Source of the DNA: a virus
Virus record (IMG/VR): IMGVR_UViG_3300030104_007686
Coordinates: 1-41,700 of that record
Length of the DNA: 41,700 bases
Strand: one strand, 5' to 3'
Within the stretch, counting starts at the first letter, position 1; each line of letters opens with the position of its first letter. The notes under the pieces were generated by a model that made no database searches, was not told the origin of the DNA, and saw only the letters and a program-made list of their open reading frames with translations. The translations under genes and the position numbers were made by a program. This document shows positions 31,835-40,392 of this stretch, piece after piece.

Positions 31835-34540
31835 ATGGCACTAACAACCGTACCAGCATCACTATCAGCAACCGCACTTACACTTACAACTGCGGCACAG
31901 CCGAATATTACGTCAGTAGGAACTTTGACGGGCTTGACTGTGAGTGGAAATATTGCTGGTACACTTACAACTGCTGCACAGACAAATATTACAAGTCTTG
32001 GTACTCTTACAAGTCTTAATTCTACTGGTGATGTAACGGTGACTAGTGGAACATCTGGTAAACCGCATTTAAATCTTATAAACACAAATGCAGATTCGTC
32101 GGCTCCAGTATTAAACTTTAAAAAAGATTCAGCTTCGCCAGCAGATAACGATGAAGTTGGTAGAATTTATATGTGGGGCGATGATGACGCAGGTAATCCT
32201 ACAGAAGCATTTTTAGCGATAGGCAAAATGACCGATGTAAGTAATGGGTCAGAGGATTCTTCACTTGATTTATATACTCTCGCAGCAGGCGCACAATCAG
32301 CTACACTTACCTTGAAAGAAGGCAAAGTTGGTATTGGTACTGCGAGTCCCGGCAACAAGCTAGACATCAAAGGAACCGTGGGATTTGAAGCAACCAATAG
32401 CACTAATAGGTGGTTGGCATACACTTACACAGATAATACATACAGACTTAACTACAACGGTGCAGGAGCGGATGAGGTAGTTGTAGACAGCAGCGGCAGG
32501 GTGGGCATCGGGACTAGCAGCCCATCGTCCTACTATGCGAAAAATTTCGTTGTGATGGCGGATGGCGACGGAACTGGGGGAATCACAATTGCTGCCCCTG
32601 CTACTGATGACAACACCTATCTCGCATTTGCTGATGGTACGTCTGGCGCAGCAACTTATGCTGGATATGTCGGGTATAGCCACAGCAGTGAGTATCTGTT
32701 CTTTGGAGCCGGTGCTACGACAGCTATGTATGTCAAAAGCGGTAATTTGGGCATCGGGGCTAGCAGTCCTGCGGCAGCTTATGGAAGCGACACAGTATTA
32801 GAAGTATCTGGCGCTAGTTCCCCAGGCATCGTCATAAACGACACTGGTCAAGCTCAAAAATACGGAATTCACGCGGACAGCAACGATCTAAAAATTACTT
32901 ATGGTTCTGGGGTGTTAGTAGATTTCCAAAACGATGGAAATGTTGGTATTGGTACAACGAGTCCAGCTCAAACTCTGCATGTTTCATCTACCGGTGCTAC
33001 AAGTAATGGTATAAGGATTTCTAACTCAGAAGGCTCTTTTGACGCTAGGGTAGATCAAGGAGAGTTTTACTTATATGATGTAGATGATAATAGGATTCCC
33101 TTTCTAATAGATACCAGCGGCAATGTTCTTTTGGGCACCAGTAACACAACGTGGGCTTCACAAGAAGGCGTGCGTTATTTCAACGGCGACTCCTTAGTGC
33201 TTACCCGCTCTGCTGGTGATGCGCTTTATGTGAACCGCCTTTCTAGCGATGGTCCGATAGCCAGTTTCTACAAAGATGGATCAGCTATAGGCTACTTGTC
33301 CACAAGCGGCGGCGACCTACTAATCCATAGCACCGCTGCAAACCACTCAGGGTTGCGATTTGGTGAGGGATATATATTCCCCACAGATAATAGTGGCAAT
33401 ACGTCAAACGGCGTTATGGATCTCGGACTTAGTGTTAGCAGATATAAAGACCTTTACCTAAGCAACTCTATTGATATATCCAAAACAACCGCAGGGAACA
33501 TCACAGGCGGAGCATCCCGCGCAGGAGCGGTGTTACGACTGCATCACGAAGCTCAATGGGAAAATGGTTACACAGGCGGCGATTTCCTTGGCGGCATTGA
33601 ATTCTCCACTGGTGACGGATCAACCGGCGAAGGTGTAAGGGCTGCGATCAAGACAAGTGTTGATAGCTACTACAACACAAACAAAATGCGGTTTTACGTT
33701 GCAGCATCCAACAACGCTACATTAACCGAGAGGATGCAGATAAAAAATGATGGGTCGGTTGGGGTGGGCACCACAGACCCAGAATATCGCTTACAAATAA
33801 ACGGCTCTAATGTTAGCTCTGGGGGCGGGTTAGCTACCGTTGGTATTTTTGACGAAGGCACTGCCTACAATGGCACGAAGCCTGGGGGCGGGATTGCTTT
33901 CAGAGGAAAGTATAATAGCAGCGGGAACATAACTAATTTCGGCAGCATTCAAGCCTTCAAAGAAAACGCCACGAACAATCAATACGGCTCCGCGATGGTG
34001 TTTACGACTAGGGCGCATGGCGGCAACCTAACCGAAACACTACGAATACGGTCAGATAAAAGTGTATCTTTGAATGATGGACATTTGATTATGTCCAATG
34101 GCTACGGTATTCAGTTTAATGCAACAGCTAACAGCGCGGGTACGATGAGTTCAGAAACGCTGGACGATTACGAGGAAGGGACTTGGACTCCAGTTATACG
34201 CGCTTCGGGTGGCAATACAGTCACTGGGCAAAGTAATGTCCAAGCGACTTACACAAAAATTGGACGACTCGTACAAATAAGCGCGTATATCTCCAGTGTT
34301 GATATGACTCTTATGACTAGCGGAACTTATGTCATTATGCAGGGTTTGCCATTTGCATGTACAACTTATGGAGATTTCAACATATCTTACCGTAGAGGAG
34401 GCACTGCTTTCCAAGGTGGCTATGTACAGACTGGAACTAGCTATTTGTACTTTGTAGATGACAATGGCGCGGAAATAAATCAGAGCAATAACCAAACAAT
34501 GACCGCATTTATGATTAATGCCACTTATATGGCATCTTAA
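31835..34540 (+). CDS. Tail fibre protein 4, DYEEGTWTP-type C-terminus
   Basis: A 901-residue product, ATG 31835 after AGGAG at 31824-31828. It starts MALTTVPASLSATALTL and goes on with TTAAQPNITSVGTLTGL, related to segments of fibres 2 and 5. From about residue 160 there are at least five GNVGIGT..P motifs (for example near 32323, 32500, 32750, 32942, 33765). Residues about 771-901 begin SSETLDDYEEGTWTPVI, a C-terminal module found in many marine phage fibres, then a beta-rich domain with YTKIGRLVQISAYI; this is probably the receptor-facing part. No C1q or S74 domain. The first 500 bases are AT-rich and most of the rest is GC-richer, with an AT-richer patch near 32930-33100. Confidence 0.78.
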   Translation: MALTTVPASLSATALTLTTAAQPNITSVGTLTGLTVSGNIAGTLTTAAQTNITSLGTLTSLNSTGDVTVTSGTSGKPHLNLINTNADSSAPVLNFKKDSASPADNDEVGRIYMWGDDDAGNPTEAFLAIGKMTDVSNGSEDSSLDLYTLAAGAQSATLTLKEGKVGIGTASPGNKLDIKGTVGFEATNSTNRWLAYTYTDNTYRLNYNGAGADEVVVDSSGRVGIGTSSPSSYYAKNFVVMADGDGTGGITIAAPATDDNTYLAFADGTSGAATYAGYVGYSHSSEYLFFGAGATTAMYVKSGNLGIGASSPAAAYGSDTVLEVSGASSPGIVINDTGQAQKYGIHADSNDLKITYGSGVLVDFQNDGNVGIGTTSPAQTLHVSSTGATSNGIRISNSEGSFDARVDQGEFYLYDVDDNRIPFLIDTSGNVLLGTSNTTWASQEGVRYFNGDSLVLTRSAGDALYVNRLSSDGPIASFYKDGSAIGYLSTSGGDLLIHSTAANHSGLRFGEGYIFPTDNSGNTSNGVMDLGLSVSRYKDLYLSNSIDISKTTAGNITGGASRAGAVLRLHHEAQWENGYTGGDFLGGIEFSTGDGSTGEGVRAAIKTSVDSYYNTNKMRFYVAASNNATLTERMQIKNDGSVGVGTTDPEYRLQINGSNVSSGGGLATVGIFDEGTAYNGTKPGGGIAFRGKYNSSGNITNFGSIQAFKENATNNQYGSAMVFTTRAHGGNLTETLRIRSDKSVSLNDGHLIMSNGYGIQFNATANSAGTMSSETLDDYEEGTWTPVIRASGGNTVTGQSNVQATYTKIGRLVQISAYISSVDMTLMTSGTYVIMQGLPFACTTYGDFNISYRRGGTAFQGGYVQTGTSYLYFVDDNGAEINQSNNQTMTAFMINATYMAS

Positions 34541-34551
34541 TTTCAAACTTA

Positions 34552-34570
34552 TGCCTAGTGGATCTAGGCA
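34552..34570 (+). other. Stem-loop between fibre 4 and the next small gene
   Basis: TGCCTAG and CTAGGCA form a perfect 7-pair stem around the loop TGGAT, in the 47-base gap after the fibre 4 stop. No T tract follows, so it is more likely an mRNA processing or stability element than a terminator. Confidence 0.5.
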
Positions 34571-34587
34571 CGGACAGGAGATAGAAA

Positions 34588-34851
34588 ATGGCTTTAGAAA
34601 AAACAACAAAAGAAGACAAGATTGAAGTGATAGATGCAGGGGATTGGAAGATGGTTCAAGTCAGAACCGCAACCATTATCACTGAAGACGGTACGGAGCT
34701 TAACCGCTCATTTAGCCGTCACGTTGTCTCACCCGCCGATGATTGGTCTTCAGCAAGTGCAGAGGTGAAAGCTATCTGTAATGCAGTACACAATGACACA
34801 ACCAAAGCAGCCTTTTTAGCTGCACAAGAAGCAGGTCCAGCAACGGAGTAA
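34588..34851 (+). CDS. Small fibre-associated protein C (87 aa), different family
   Basis: An 87-residue product between fibres 4 and 5; AGGAG at 34576-34580 lies seven bases before the ATG. The sequence (MALEKTTKEDKIEVIDAGDW then MVQVRTATIITEDGTELNRS, FSRHVVSPADDWSS) does not resemble proteins A and B. It has an N-terminal strand pair, an 'R.ATII.EDG.EL.RSF.RHV' core and a C-terminal helix (EVKAICNAVHND). I have seen this type near fibre genes of marine phages but know no function. It again sits after a fibre gene, now one with a DYEEGTWTP tip, so the companion may depend on the type of tip. Confidence 0.65.
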   Translation: MALEKTTKEDKIEVIDAGDWKMVQVRTATIITEDGTELNRSFSRHVVSPADDWSSASAEVKAICNAVHNDTTKAAFLAAQEAGPATE

Positions 34852-34854
34852 TAA

Positions 34855-37674
34855 ATGGCACTTACAAAAATAACACCACAGATGTTCGATACGAGCGCAG
34901 CTGGGCACGATTTTAATATCGACAACGGCACTTTCGTGGTGGACGCGAGTGCCAATCGTGTGGGTATTGGAACAGCTACACCAAGTACTTTGCTTCATAT
35001 ACTTACAGCATCTAATGGAGCTTCTACAGTAGGAAGTGCTTCGGATGAATTAATTTTAGAAAATAGTGGAGATGCTGGATTAACCATAAGAAGCGGCTCT
35101 TCAAGTGATGGAGTTATTAGTTTTGCAGATGCAGATGACCATAATATAGGTCAAGTATATTATAGTCATAGTAATAATACTATGACTTTTAGAACTAATG
35201 ATGCAATTGCAGCTACAATAAATAGTTCTGGTGTAGTTACAGCTTCTGCAGGTTTTGTTGGACCGCTTACAGGTAATGTTACAGGTAATGTATCTGGTAC
35301 AGCAGCTACAGTTACGGGTGCTGCACAGACAAATATTACTTCTGTTGGTACTCTTACAGGATTAACAACTACAGGAAACCTTGTAGGTACAACAGCAACT
35401 TTCTCAGACACGGTTACAATAGATGCTGCGGATGGTGACGCGGACGAAGCATATGTTCTTGCCGTTCGAAGTCAAGAAGCAACGGCGGGTAGAAACTACG
35501 GTATGTGGGTTCGTGCCGGCAGCAACTCAAGTGATGAGTCTTTTAGTGTACGTAACTTTGATAATTCATCAATGTATTTTAAGGTTCGTGGTGACGGCAA
35601 TGTGGGCATCGGCGAAACTTCCCCGTCAGCAAAATTTCATATTAAAAAGACCGCTGCATCAACCCAACACTATGATCAGTTTGCTACAGCAATAGTAGAA
35701 GATACAGAGGCTCGTTTACAAATTGTTGCTAGTGAAGGAGGAAGTAATGCTGCAGGCCTACTTCTTACAAATGAAGCAAAACATTGGGGCGTAGTTCATC
35801 ATGGTACTGGTAATAGCAATATTTTTTCAATAGGTTATTATGCAAGCAGCTCTAGTGGTGTTGACCTTTCTGATAATTTAAGTGATATACTTAATATAAC
35901 TACAGCGGGCAATGTTGGTATCGGAACGTCGTCCCCAAATTCTTATGGCGGCTATACAGCATTAACAATAAACGGGACAAACGGTGGCTTGCTGGACTTT
36001 GAAACAAACGGCACATTCGTCGGAGAGGTTTACGCAGATGGGACGAATGGCTTGGGTCTGCAATCAGTTGGTTCGCGGCATATTAAATTTGTTACTAACG
36101 GCGCAGAACGCATGCGCTTTGGATCATCAGGTGAGCTTCAGATCGGAGGTACGTCAAACGCCGGATTTGTTGACTTTGATGGAACAAACCTACAGCTTAA
36201 TACGCAGCGAAATCCAAACACTGGCGCGTTTGTAAATACAAGCAGAGCGCACGCAGGTATAACGCTTTCAAGCGCCAGCGCTAATAGCCATATTAAGTTT
36301 TATACCACCAGTGTCAATAACAGTACTGCTTCGGTGCGCATGCTCTTAGACCGATATGGAACGCTCGCAGTAGGAACTCAAGACACACATGCGTGGTCAA
36401 CCTTCGACGGTAAGTTTCGTATAGGCGCAAGGGGCATTGTCGCCACGACAACCACTAGCACACAGATTGGTCACAACTGGTATTACAACGGTGGATACAA
36501 ATATATTGGCGCTGACTACGCATCCCGAATAATCCAGTCAAGTGGTTATGTCAGTGTTGAAACAGCTACCAATGGCTCCGCTGATGGCGCAATAACTTTT
36601 GATGAAAAATTCAAAATACGGAACGATGGAAAAGTTGATATAAAACTCAACTCCAACGCTTTCGGCACTTTTGCCGACAACATAGGTGAAGTAGGCTCTG
36701 GCAACTTCTGTCTGCAAGTTGCGAACTCAGCCCAGAACGCACTCAAGCCGCTCGGCTTCCGCGCAGAAGAAATAAAGTTTGCCACTGGCAGCGCGACGCG
36801 AGGCTATTTCAACAGTAGTGGTCATTTAGTGCTTGGCAGCAGCAGCCATGCTGATGATCTTCTTTACTTAGTAAGATCTAACGCTGGGAAGCTACAGCGG
36901 TTTTATGTTGGTAGCGACGAGCAGGGCTGGATAGGTGCGGCTAATGGTGATCTAAACATCAATGGGGGACCTTCAAACCATTCGGGAATGCGTTTCCAAG
37001 CAACAAGCATCATGCCCCGCTACAACAACGCTGACTCAAACGGCACAGTTGATTTGGGTTTGACGAGCAATAAGTGGAAGGACATTTACGCAAGCAATTA
37101 TGTATACGCATTGGGTATTTGGTGGCAGAACGATACCGATACCGGCATGTATCGCAATGATACTGATTCAATATCGTTCCGAGTTGGCGGCAATGATTAT
37201 TTCACTATAGATGGTGACGCAAGCACTTACACGCACATGTTTAACAGCGGCACTTACTCATGGTATGTGGGAACAAGTGGCAACACTTTCAATTTTTACG
37301 ATGGTGGCGGAACTCAGAGGGGGTATGTTCATCCTGGCAACGGTTTTGTAAACGGATCTGATCGCGCATACAAAGAAAATATCTCAGACATCACCTATGG
37401 GCTGGAGACTGTAAAAAAATTGCAGCCTCGCAAATTTAAGTTCAAAGACACGGTGGACATGGCTGATGACAGTGTTACATACGTTGGCGAGGAAAGCGTT
37501 GGGTTTATTGCTCAAGAGCTAGAGCAAGAAATACCTGAGTTGGTTATGGGTGAAGATGGAACAAAAACCGTGGCATATTCTCAGCTAACAGCCGTTTTGA
37601 CCAAGGCGATACAAGAACAACAAGCACTAATTGAAGCACTACAGACAGAAGTGGCAGCACTTAAAGGAGGCTAG
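34855..37674 (+). CDS. Tail fibre protein 5, with S74 self-cleaving chaperone
   Basis: A 939-residue product starting three bases after the previous stop. The N-terminus (MALTKITPQMFDTSAAGHDF) is of the MALT type. It holds GNVTGNVSGTAATVT, GNVGIGT-type motifs near 34960, 35590 and 35905, and a long beta-rich body. The last about 105 residues are an S74 intramolecular chaperone: Ser835 and Lys840 in NGSDRAYKENIS, five residues apart as in the Ser911/Lys916 dyad of endosialidase NF, then VGFIAQELEQEIPELV and a final coiled coil (EQQALIEALQTEVAALKGG). The domain helps trimerise the fibre and then cuts itself off, leaving a mature fibre of about 834 residues. Composition switches between AT-rich and GC-richer several times. 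Confidence 0.85.
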   Translation: MALTKITPQMFDTSAAGHDFNIDNGTFVVDASANRVGIGTATPSTLLHILTASNGASTVGSASDELILENSGDAGLTIRSGSSSDGVISFADADDHNIGQVYYSHSNNTMTFRTNDAIAATINSSGVVTASAGFVGPLTGNVTGNVSGTAATVTGAAQTNITSVGTLTGLTTTGNLVGTTATFSDTVTIDAADGDADEAYVLAVRSQEATAGRNYGMWVRAGSNSSDESFSVRNFDNSSMYFKVRGDGNVGIGETSPSAKFHIKKTAASTQHYDQFATAIVEDTEARLQIVASEGGSNAAGLLLTNEAKHWGVVHHGTGNSNIFSIGYYASSSSGVDLSDNLSDILNITTAGNVGIGTSSPNSYGGYTALTINGTNGGLLDFETNGTFVGEVYADGTNGLGLQSVGSRHIKFVTNGAERMRFGSSGELQIGGTSNAGFVDFDGTNLQLNTQRNPNTGAFVNTSRAHAGITLSSASANSHIKFYTTSVNNSTASVRMLLDRYGTLAVGTQDTHAWSTFDGKFRIGARGIVATTTTSTQIGHNWYYNGGYKYIGADYASRIIQSSGYVSVETATNGSADGAITFDEKFKIRNDGKVDIKLNSNAFGTFADNIGEVGSGNFCLQVANSAQNALKPLGFRAEEIKFATGSATRGYFNSSGHLVLGSSSHADDLLYLVRSNAGKLQRFYVGSDEQGWIGAANGDLNINGGPSNHSGMRFQATSIMPRYNNADSNGTVDLGLTSNKWKDIYASNYVYALGIWWQNDTDTGMYRNDTDSISFRVGGNDYFTIDGDASTYTHMFNSGTYSWYVGTSGNTFNFYDGGGTQRGYVHPGNGFVNGSDRAYKENISDITYGLETVKKLQPRKFKFKDTVDMADDSVTYVGEESVGFIAQELEQEIPELVMGEDGTKTVAYSQLTAVLTKAIQEQQALIEALQTEVAALKGG

Positions 37675-37677
37675 ATA

Positions 37678-40368
37678 ATGGCAAAATCAAGAGGAAGAAA
37701 GTTTGCAGAGATAACAACGCCCACAAACGGTGTGTTTGATATTGCATCTGTACCTACAATAACCAATGCAAAGCTACAGAACTCTGCAATGACACTTGCA
37801 GGTAGTTCTGTATCTCTTGGTGGCACAGGTGTAGCGAACACAGATGCACTGTCAGAAGGGTCAAGTAATCTTTATTTTACTGATGCAAGAGTACAAACTT
37901 TTCTTGGAGGAGGAACACTTGCAGGAAATATTGTAGTACCTGACAACCGAAGTATTTATCTGGGATCAAGCTCAGATGTGCGTATTTATCACGACACTAC
38001 AAATACTCAACTTATAAATGCAACTGGTCAGCTGCAAATTACATCAAACGGTGGGTTTGCTGTGACTGGAGCTGCAACTTTTTCTAGTACTATCGCTAGT
38101 GGCGCAATTACAAGCAGTGGGCAGGTACAAGCTAATGTGTTTAGGTGTCATGTTGGGACAGACTCAGGAAGTCAGTTAAATCTATTTGCCAACAGTAGTG
38201 GTCATTGTTTTATTGCAGGTCATACACTTAGTTTTAATGTAGGTGCAAATAATTCAAGAGCAACTAAAGTCTTTATAAATGCAGACGGTGAAGTTGGTAT
38301 TGGGGGCACCGGGAATACCGTAGATGAACTTTTACATTTAGAAAAATCTGCAGGAACAACGCTAGTCAAAACAGAGGTTGCCGCGAATAGTATTGTTGGA
38401 TTTGAGATAGCTAAGACTAATGCAACCACTCAGTCTTGGAGAATTGTAGACGGTCAAACGGTCAATGGTGATTTAGAAATATATGATGTTACGGATTCAC
38501 GTCTAGTCACAAGTTTTAATGGTGCCGGTAATGTTAAATTTACTGGTTCTTTGGGTGTTAATAAAGCAATAAATACAGCCGTTGGACTAAGTGTTGGAGC
38601 AGACTCAACTGCTACTAATTCTTATGGGTTAGAGGTATGCAATGCCAGTGCTAATACAAGATTTTTAGTAGATGGTGTTGGTAATTCGTATTTCTATAGA
38701 TCGGACAATGCTCGAGGTTTGACATTTGAGGCTACCAGCGGGAACGTTGGTATTGGTACTGCAAGAGGAGGTATAAGTCCTAATGCCACTCTACATGTTG
38801 CAGGAGAAAATAATGGATATGATGGAACTGTAAGAGTTGGAGAACGAGGATACTTCGCGCATCGCGATGGTGGCTCGACAAAGACTTGGGTTGCCAATAA
38901 CTATAATAGTGATTCTGCAACCTTTGGTATAAGAATGAAAGGTATTGCGGATAGTAATGAAGTACTTACTGTGAAAGGTAACGGCTATGTTGGTATTGGT
39001 ACTTCCAGCCCTGATGCAAAATTTGAAGTAGAATGGACAGGTAATAATGTTTCTACAGATAATATAGCAAGAATTACAGCTCCTATATATCCTTCGCTTC
39101 AATTTTATAGTACAAATACAAATTCTAGTAATAGAAACTGGAAAATAGCAGGCGTTCACAATGCTTACGGGACGCTTGAATTTTTAAGAAGTTCTTCGGC
39201 AAATGGAACGCCAAGTGTAACAACTCTCGCTATGAATGCCCTTGGCAATATTGGTATTGGTACTCATGCTCCAATAGCTCTTGATGGAAATGCTAACCCA
39301 GGATTGACAGTTTCTTCAAATGGGCCGTTTATACTTCTACAAGATGCTAACAACTCAGACAAAGTTAGATATATGTCTAACAATACTGGTGAATTGCAAT
39401 TTGGTATAGTTGGCGATAATGGTGCAAGTGGTAAAACTGAACATATGCGTATTACTGCTGGCGGTAAAGTTGGTATTGGTGAAACTAATCCAATAGCTCC
39501 TTTATCTATAGAAGCAACTTCGACTAATACAGCTAATCATTTACTACATGTTTACCGTCCCGATGGTCTAACGCATCAAAGCGAGCCCTATTCATCAATA
39601 TTACTACAAAATCAAGAAACTACTTCAGGAGTCGAATATGATGGTATGACTATAATGAGTTCAAAACAAGCACATTATAGATTTCAAGTAGGAAATACTG
39701 GAAGTTGGGGAGGTTCTGGAGCTAAACGGTGGCAACTTCGTGTGGGGCAAGGAAATGCTGTAGATCAGATGAGTATTTATGGTTGGACAGCGGGAGGCAG
39801 CAATGGTGGAAATGAAGTAGTAGCGTGGGATGCTTCTGCAACACAAACTAATTATGTGGTTAGTGGAAATTATGTGCTTAGACTGAAAAGTAGTAATGGA
39901 GCAGATTTAGGTATTGGTCCATTAAATACTAGTTATTATCATTTTGTAATACAAAATAGCACTTCGAATACATTTTATTTCGGTCAACGTTGTGAAGCAA
40001 GTGGAGGATTTCACACATATTCTGATGAAAGATTGAAAAAAGAAATTACTCCTATTTCTGATGCTCTTACAAAAGTAAAGAAAATGAATGGAGTTACGTT
40101 TAAGTGGATAGATCCAGAGAATAGAGGAAGTGCAGATGCTGGAAAACAATTCGGAGTAACTGCTCAAAATATGCTAGAAGTAGACTCTGAACTTCCTACT
40201 TTAAATAAAGATCCACTTTACAATGTAAAGGAGGATGTTTCAGAAAATGATGAATATTACACAATGGATTATAGCAGAATTACTCCATTTTTAATAGAAG
40301 CAATTAAAGAGCAACAAGCACAAATAGAAGCTTTACAAGCAGAAGTTAAAGCTTTAAAAGGAGAATAA
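37678..40368 (+). CDS. Tail fibre protein 6, with S74 self-cleaving chaperone
   Basis: An 896-residue product with AAAGGAGG at 37663-37670. It starts MAKSRGRKFAEITTPTNGVF, unlike the other fibres, and has DALSEGSSNLYFTDARVQTF, a motif also present in J (LAEGTNNLYFTNARAR). GNVGIGT-type motifs occur near 38290, 38750, 38985, 39250 and 39470. The C-terminal about 115 residues are an S74 domain with Ser782 and Lys787 in TYSDERLKKEI, then FGVTAQNMLEV and a coiled coil (EQQAQIEALQAEVKALKGE) nearly the same as that of fibre 5. Predicted mature length is about 781 residues. It is AT-rich for most of its length, unlike fibres 4 and 5, and has no small companion gene after it. Confidence 0.85.
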   Translation: MAKSRGRKFAEITTPTNGVFDIASVPTITNAKLQNSAMTLAGSSVSLGGTGVANTDALSEGSSNLYFTDARVQTFLGGGTLAGNIVVPDNRSIYLGSSSDVRIYHDTTNTQLINATGQLQITSNGGFAVTGAATFSSTIASGAITSSGQVQANVFRCHVGTDSGSQLNLFANSSGHCFIAGHTLSFNVGANNSRATKVFINADGEVGIGGTGNTVDELLHLEKSAGTTLVKTEVAANSIVGFEIAKTNATTQSWRIVDGQTVNGDLEIYDVTDSRLVTSFNGAGNVKFTGSLGVNKAINTAVGLSVGADSTATNSYGLEVCNASANTRFLVDGVGNSYFYRSDNARGLTFEATSGNVGIGTARGGISPNATLHVAGENNGYDGTVRVGERGYFAHRDGGSTKTWVANNYNSDSATFGIRMKGIADSNEVLTVKGNGYVGIGTSSPDAKFEVEWTGNNVSTDNIARITAPIYPSLQFYSTNTNSSNRNWKIAGVHNAYGTLEFLRSSSANGTPSVTTLAMNALGNIGIGTHAPIALDGNANPGLTVSSNGPFILLQDANNSDKVRYMSNNTGELQFGIVGDNGASGKTEHMRITAGGKVGIGETNPIAPLSIEATSTNTANHLLHVYRPDGLTHQSEPYSSILLQNQETTSGVEYDGMTIMSSKQAHYRFQVGNTGSWGGSGAKRWQLRVGQGNAVDQMSIYGWTAGGSNGGNEVVAWDASATQTNYVVSGNYVLRLKSSNGADLGIGPLNTSYYHFVIQNSTSNTFYFGQRCEASGGFHTYSDERLKKEITPISDALTKVKKMNGVTFKWIDPENRGSADAGKQFGVTAQNMLEVDSELPTLNKDPLYNVKEDVSENDEYYTMDYSRITPFLIEAIKEQQAQIEALQAEVKALKGE

Positions 40369-40391
40369 AAAAGGGGCTTTCGCCCCTTTTT
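40367..40391. terminator. Bidirectional terminator between fibre and nrdB operons
   Basis: GGGGC (40373-40377) and GCCCC (40382-40386) form a stem around TTTC, flanked by an A tract on the left and a T tract on the right. The fibre 6 stop (40366-40368) and the stop of the minus-strand gene (40393-40395) lie directly at its edges, so it serves both converging operons. Confidence 0.9.
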
Positions 40392-40392
40392 A

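Larger units (their letters stand above)
27714..39490 (+). repeat. Dispersed GNVGIGT motif, about 20 copies across fibres 2-6
   Basis: A motif of the form (G/A)-N/K-V-G-I-G-T-x-x-P recurs, often with the DNA form AATGTTGGTATTGGTAC or close. Examples: 27714, 29914, 30140, 32323, 32942, 35905, 38750, 38985, 39250 and 39470. The motif is a known feature of fibre beta-repeats. Several positions coincide with changes in base composition. Confidence 0.8.

Noticed and set aside
34151-34609. Minus-strand open frame of 152 codons opposite the end of fibre 4
   Set aside because: It lies fully against a well supported coding frame, has no ribosome binding site and no recognisable domain; its length reflects the composition of the fibre gene.
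21526-40368. Diversity-generating retroelement acting on the fibres, suggested by Mtd-like N-termini
   Set aside because: No reverse transcriptase gene and no template/variable repeat pair with adenine-specific differences is visible in the window; the Mtd-N-like domain is common in fibres without such elements.
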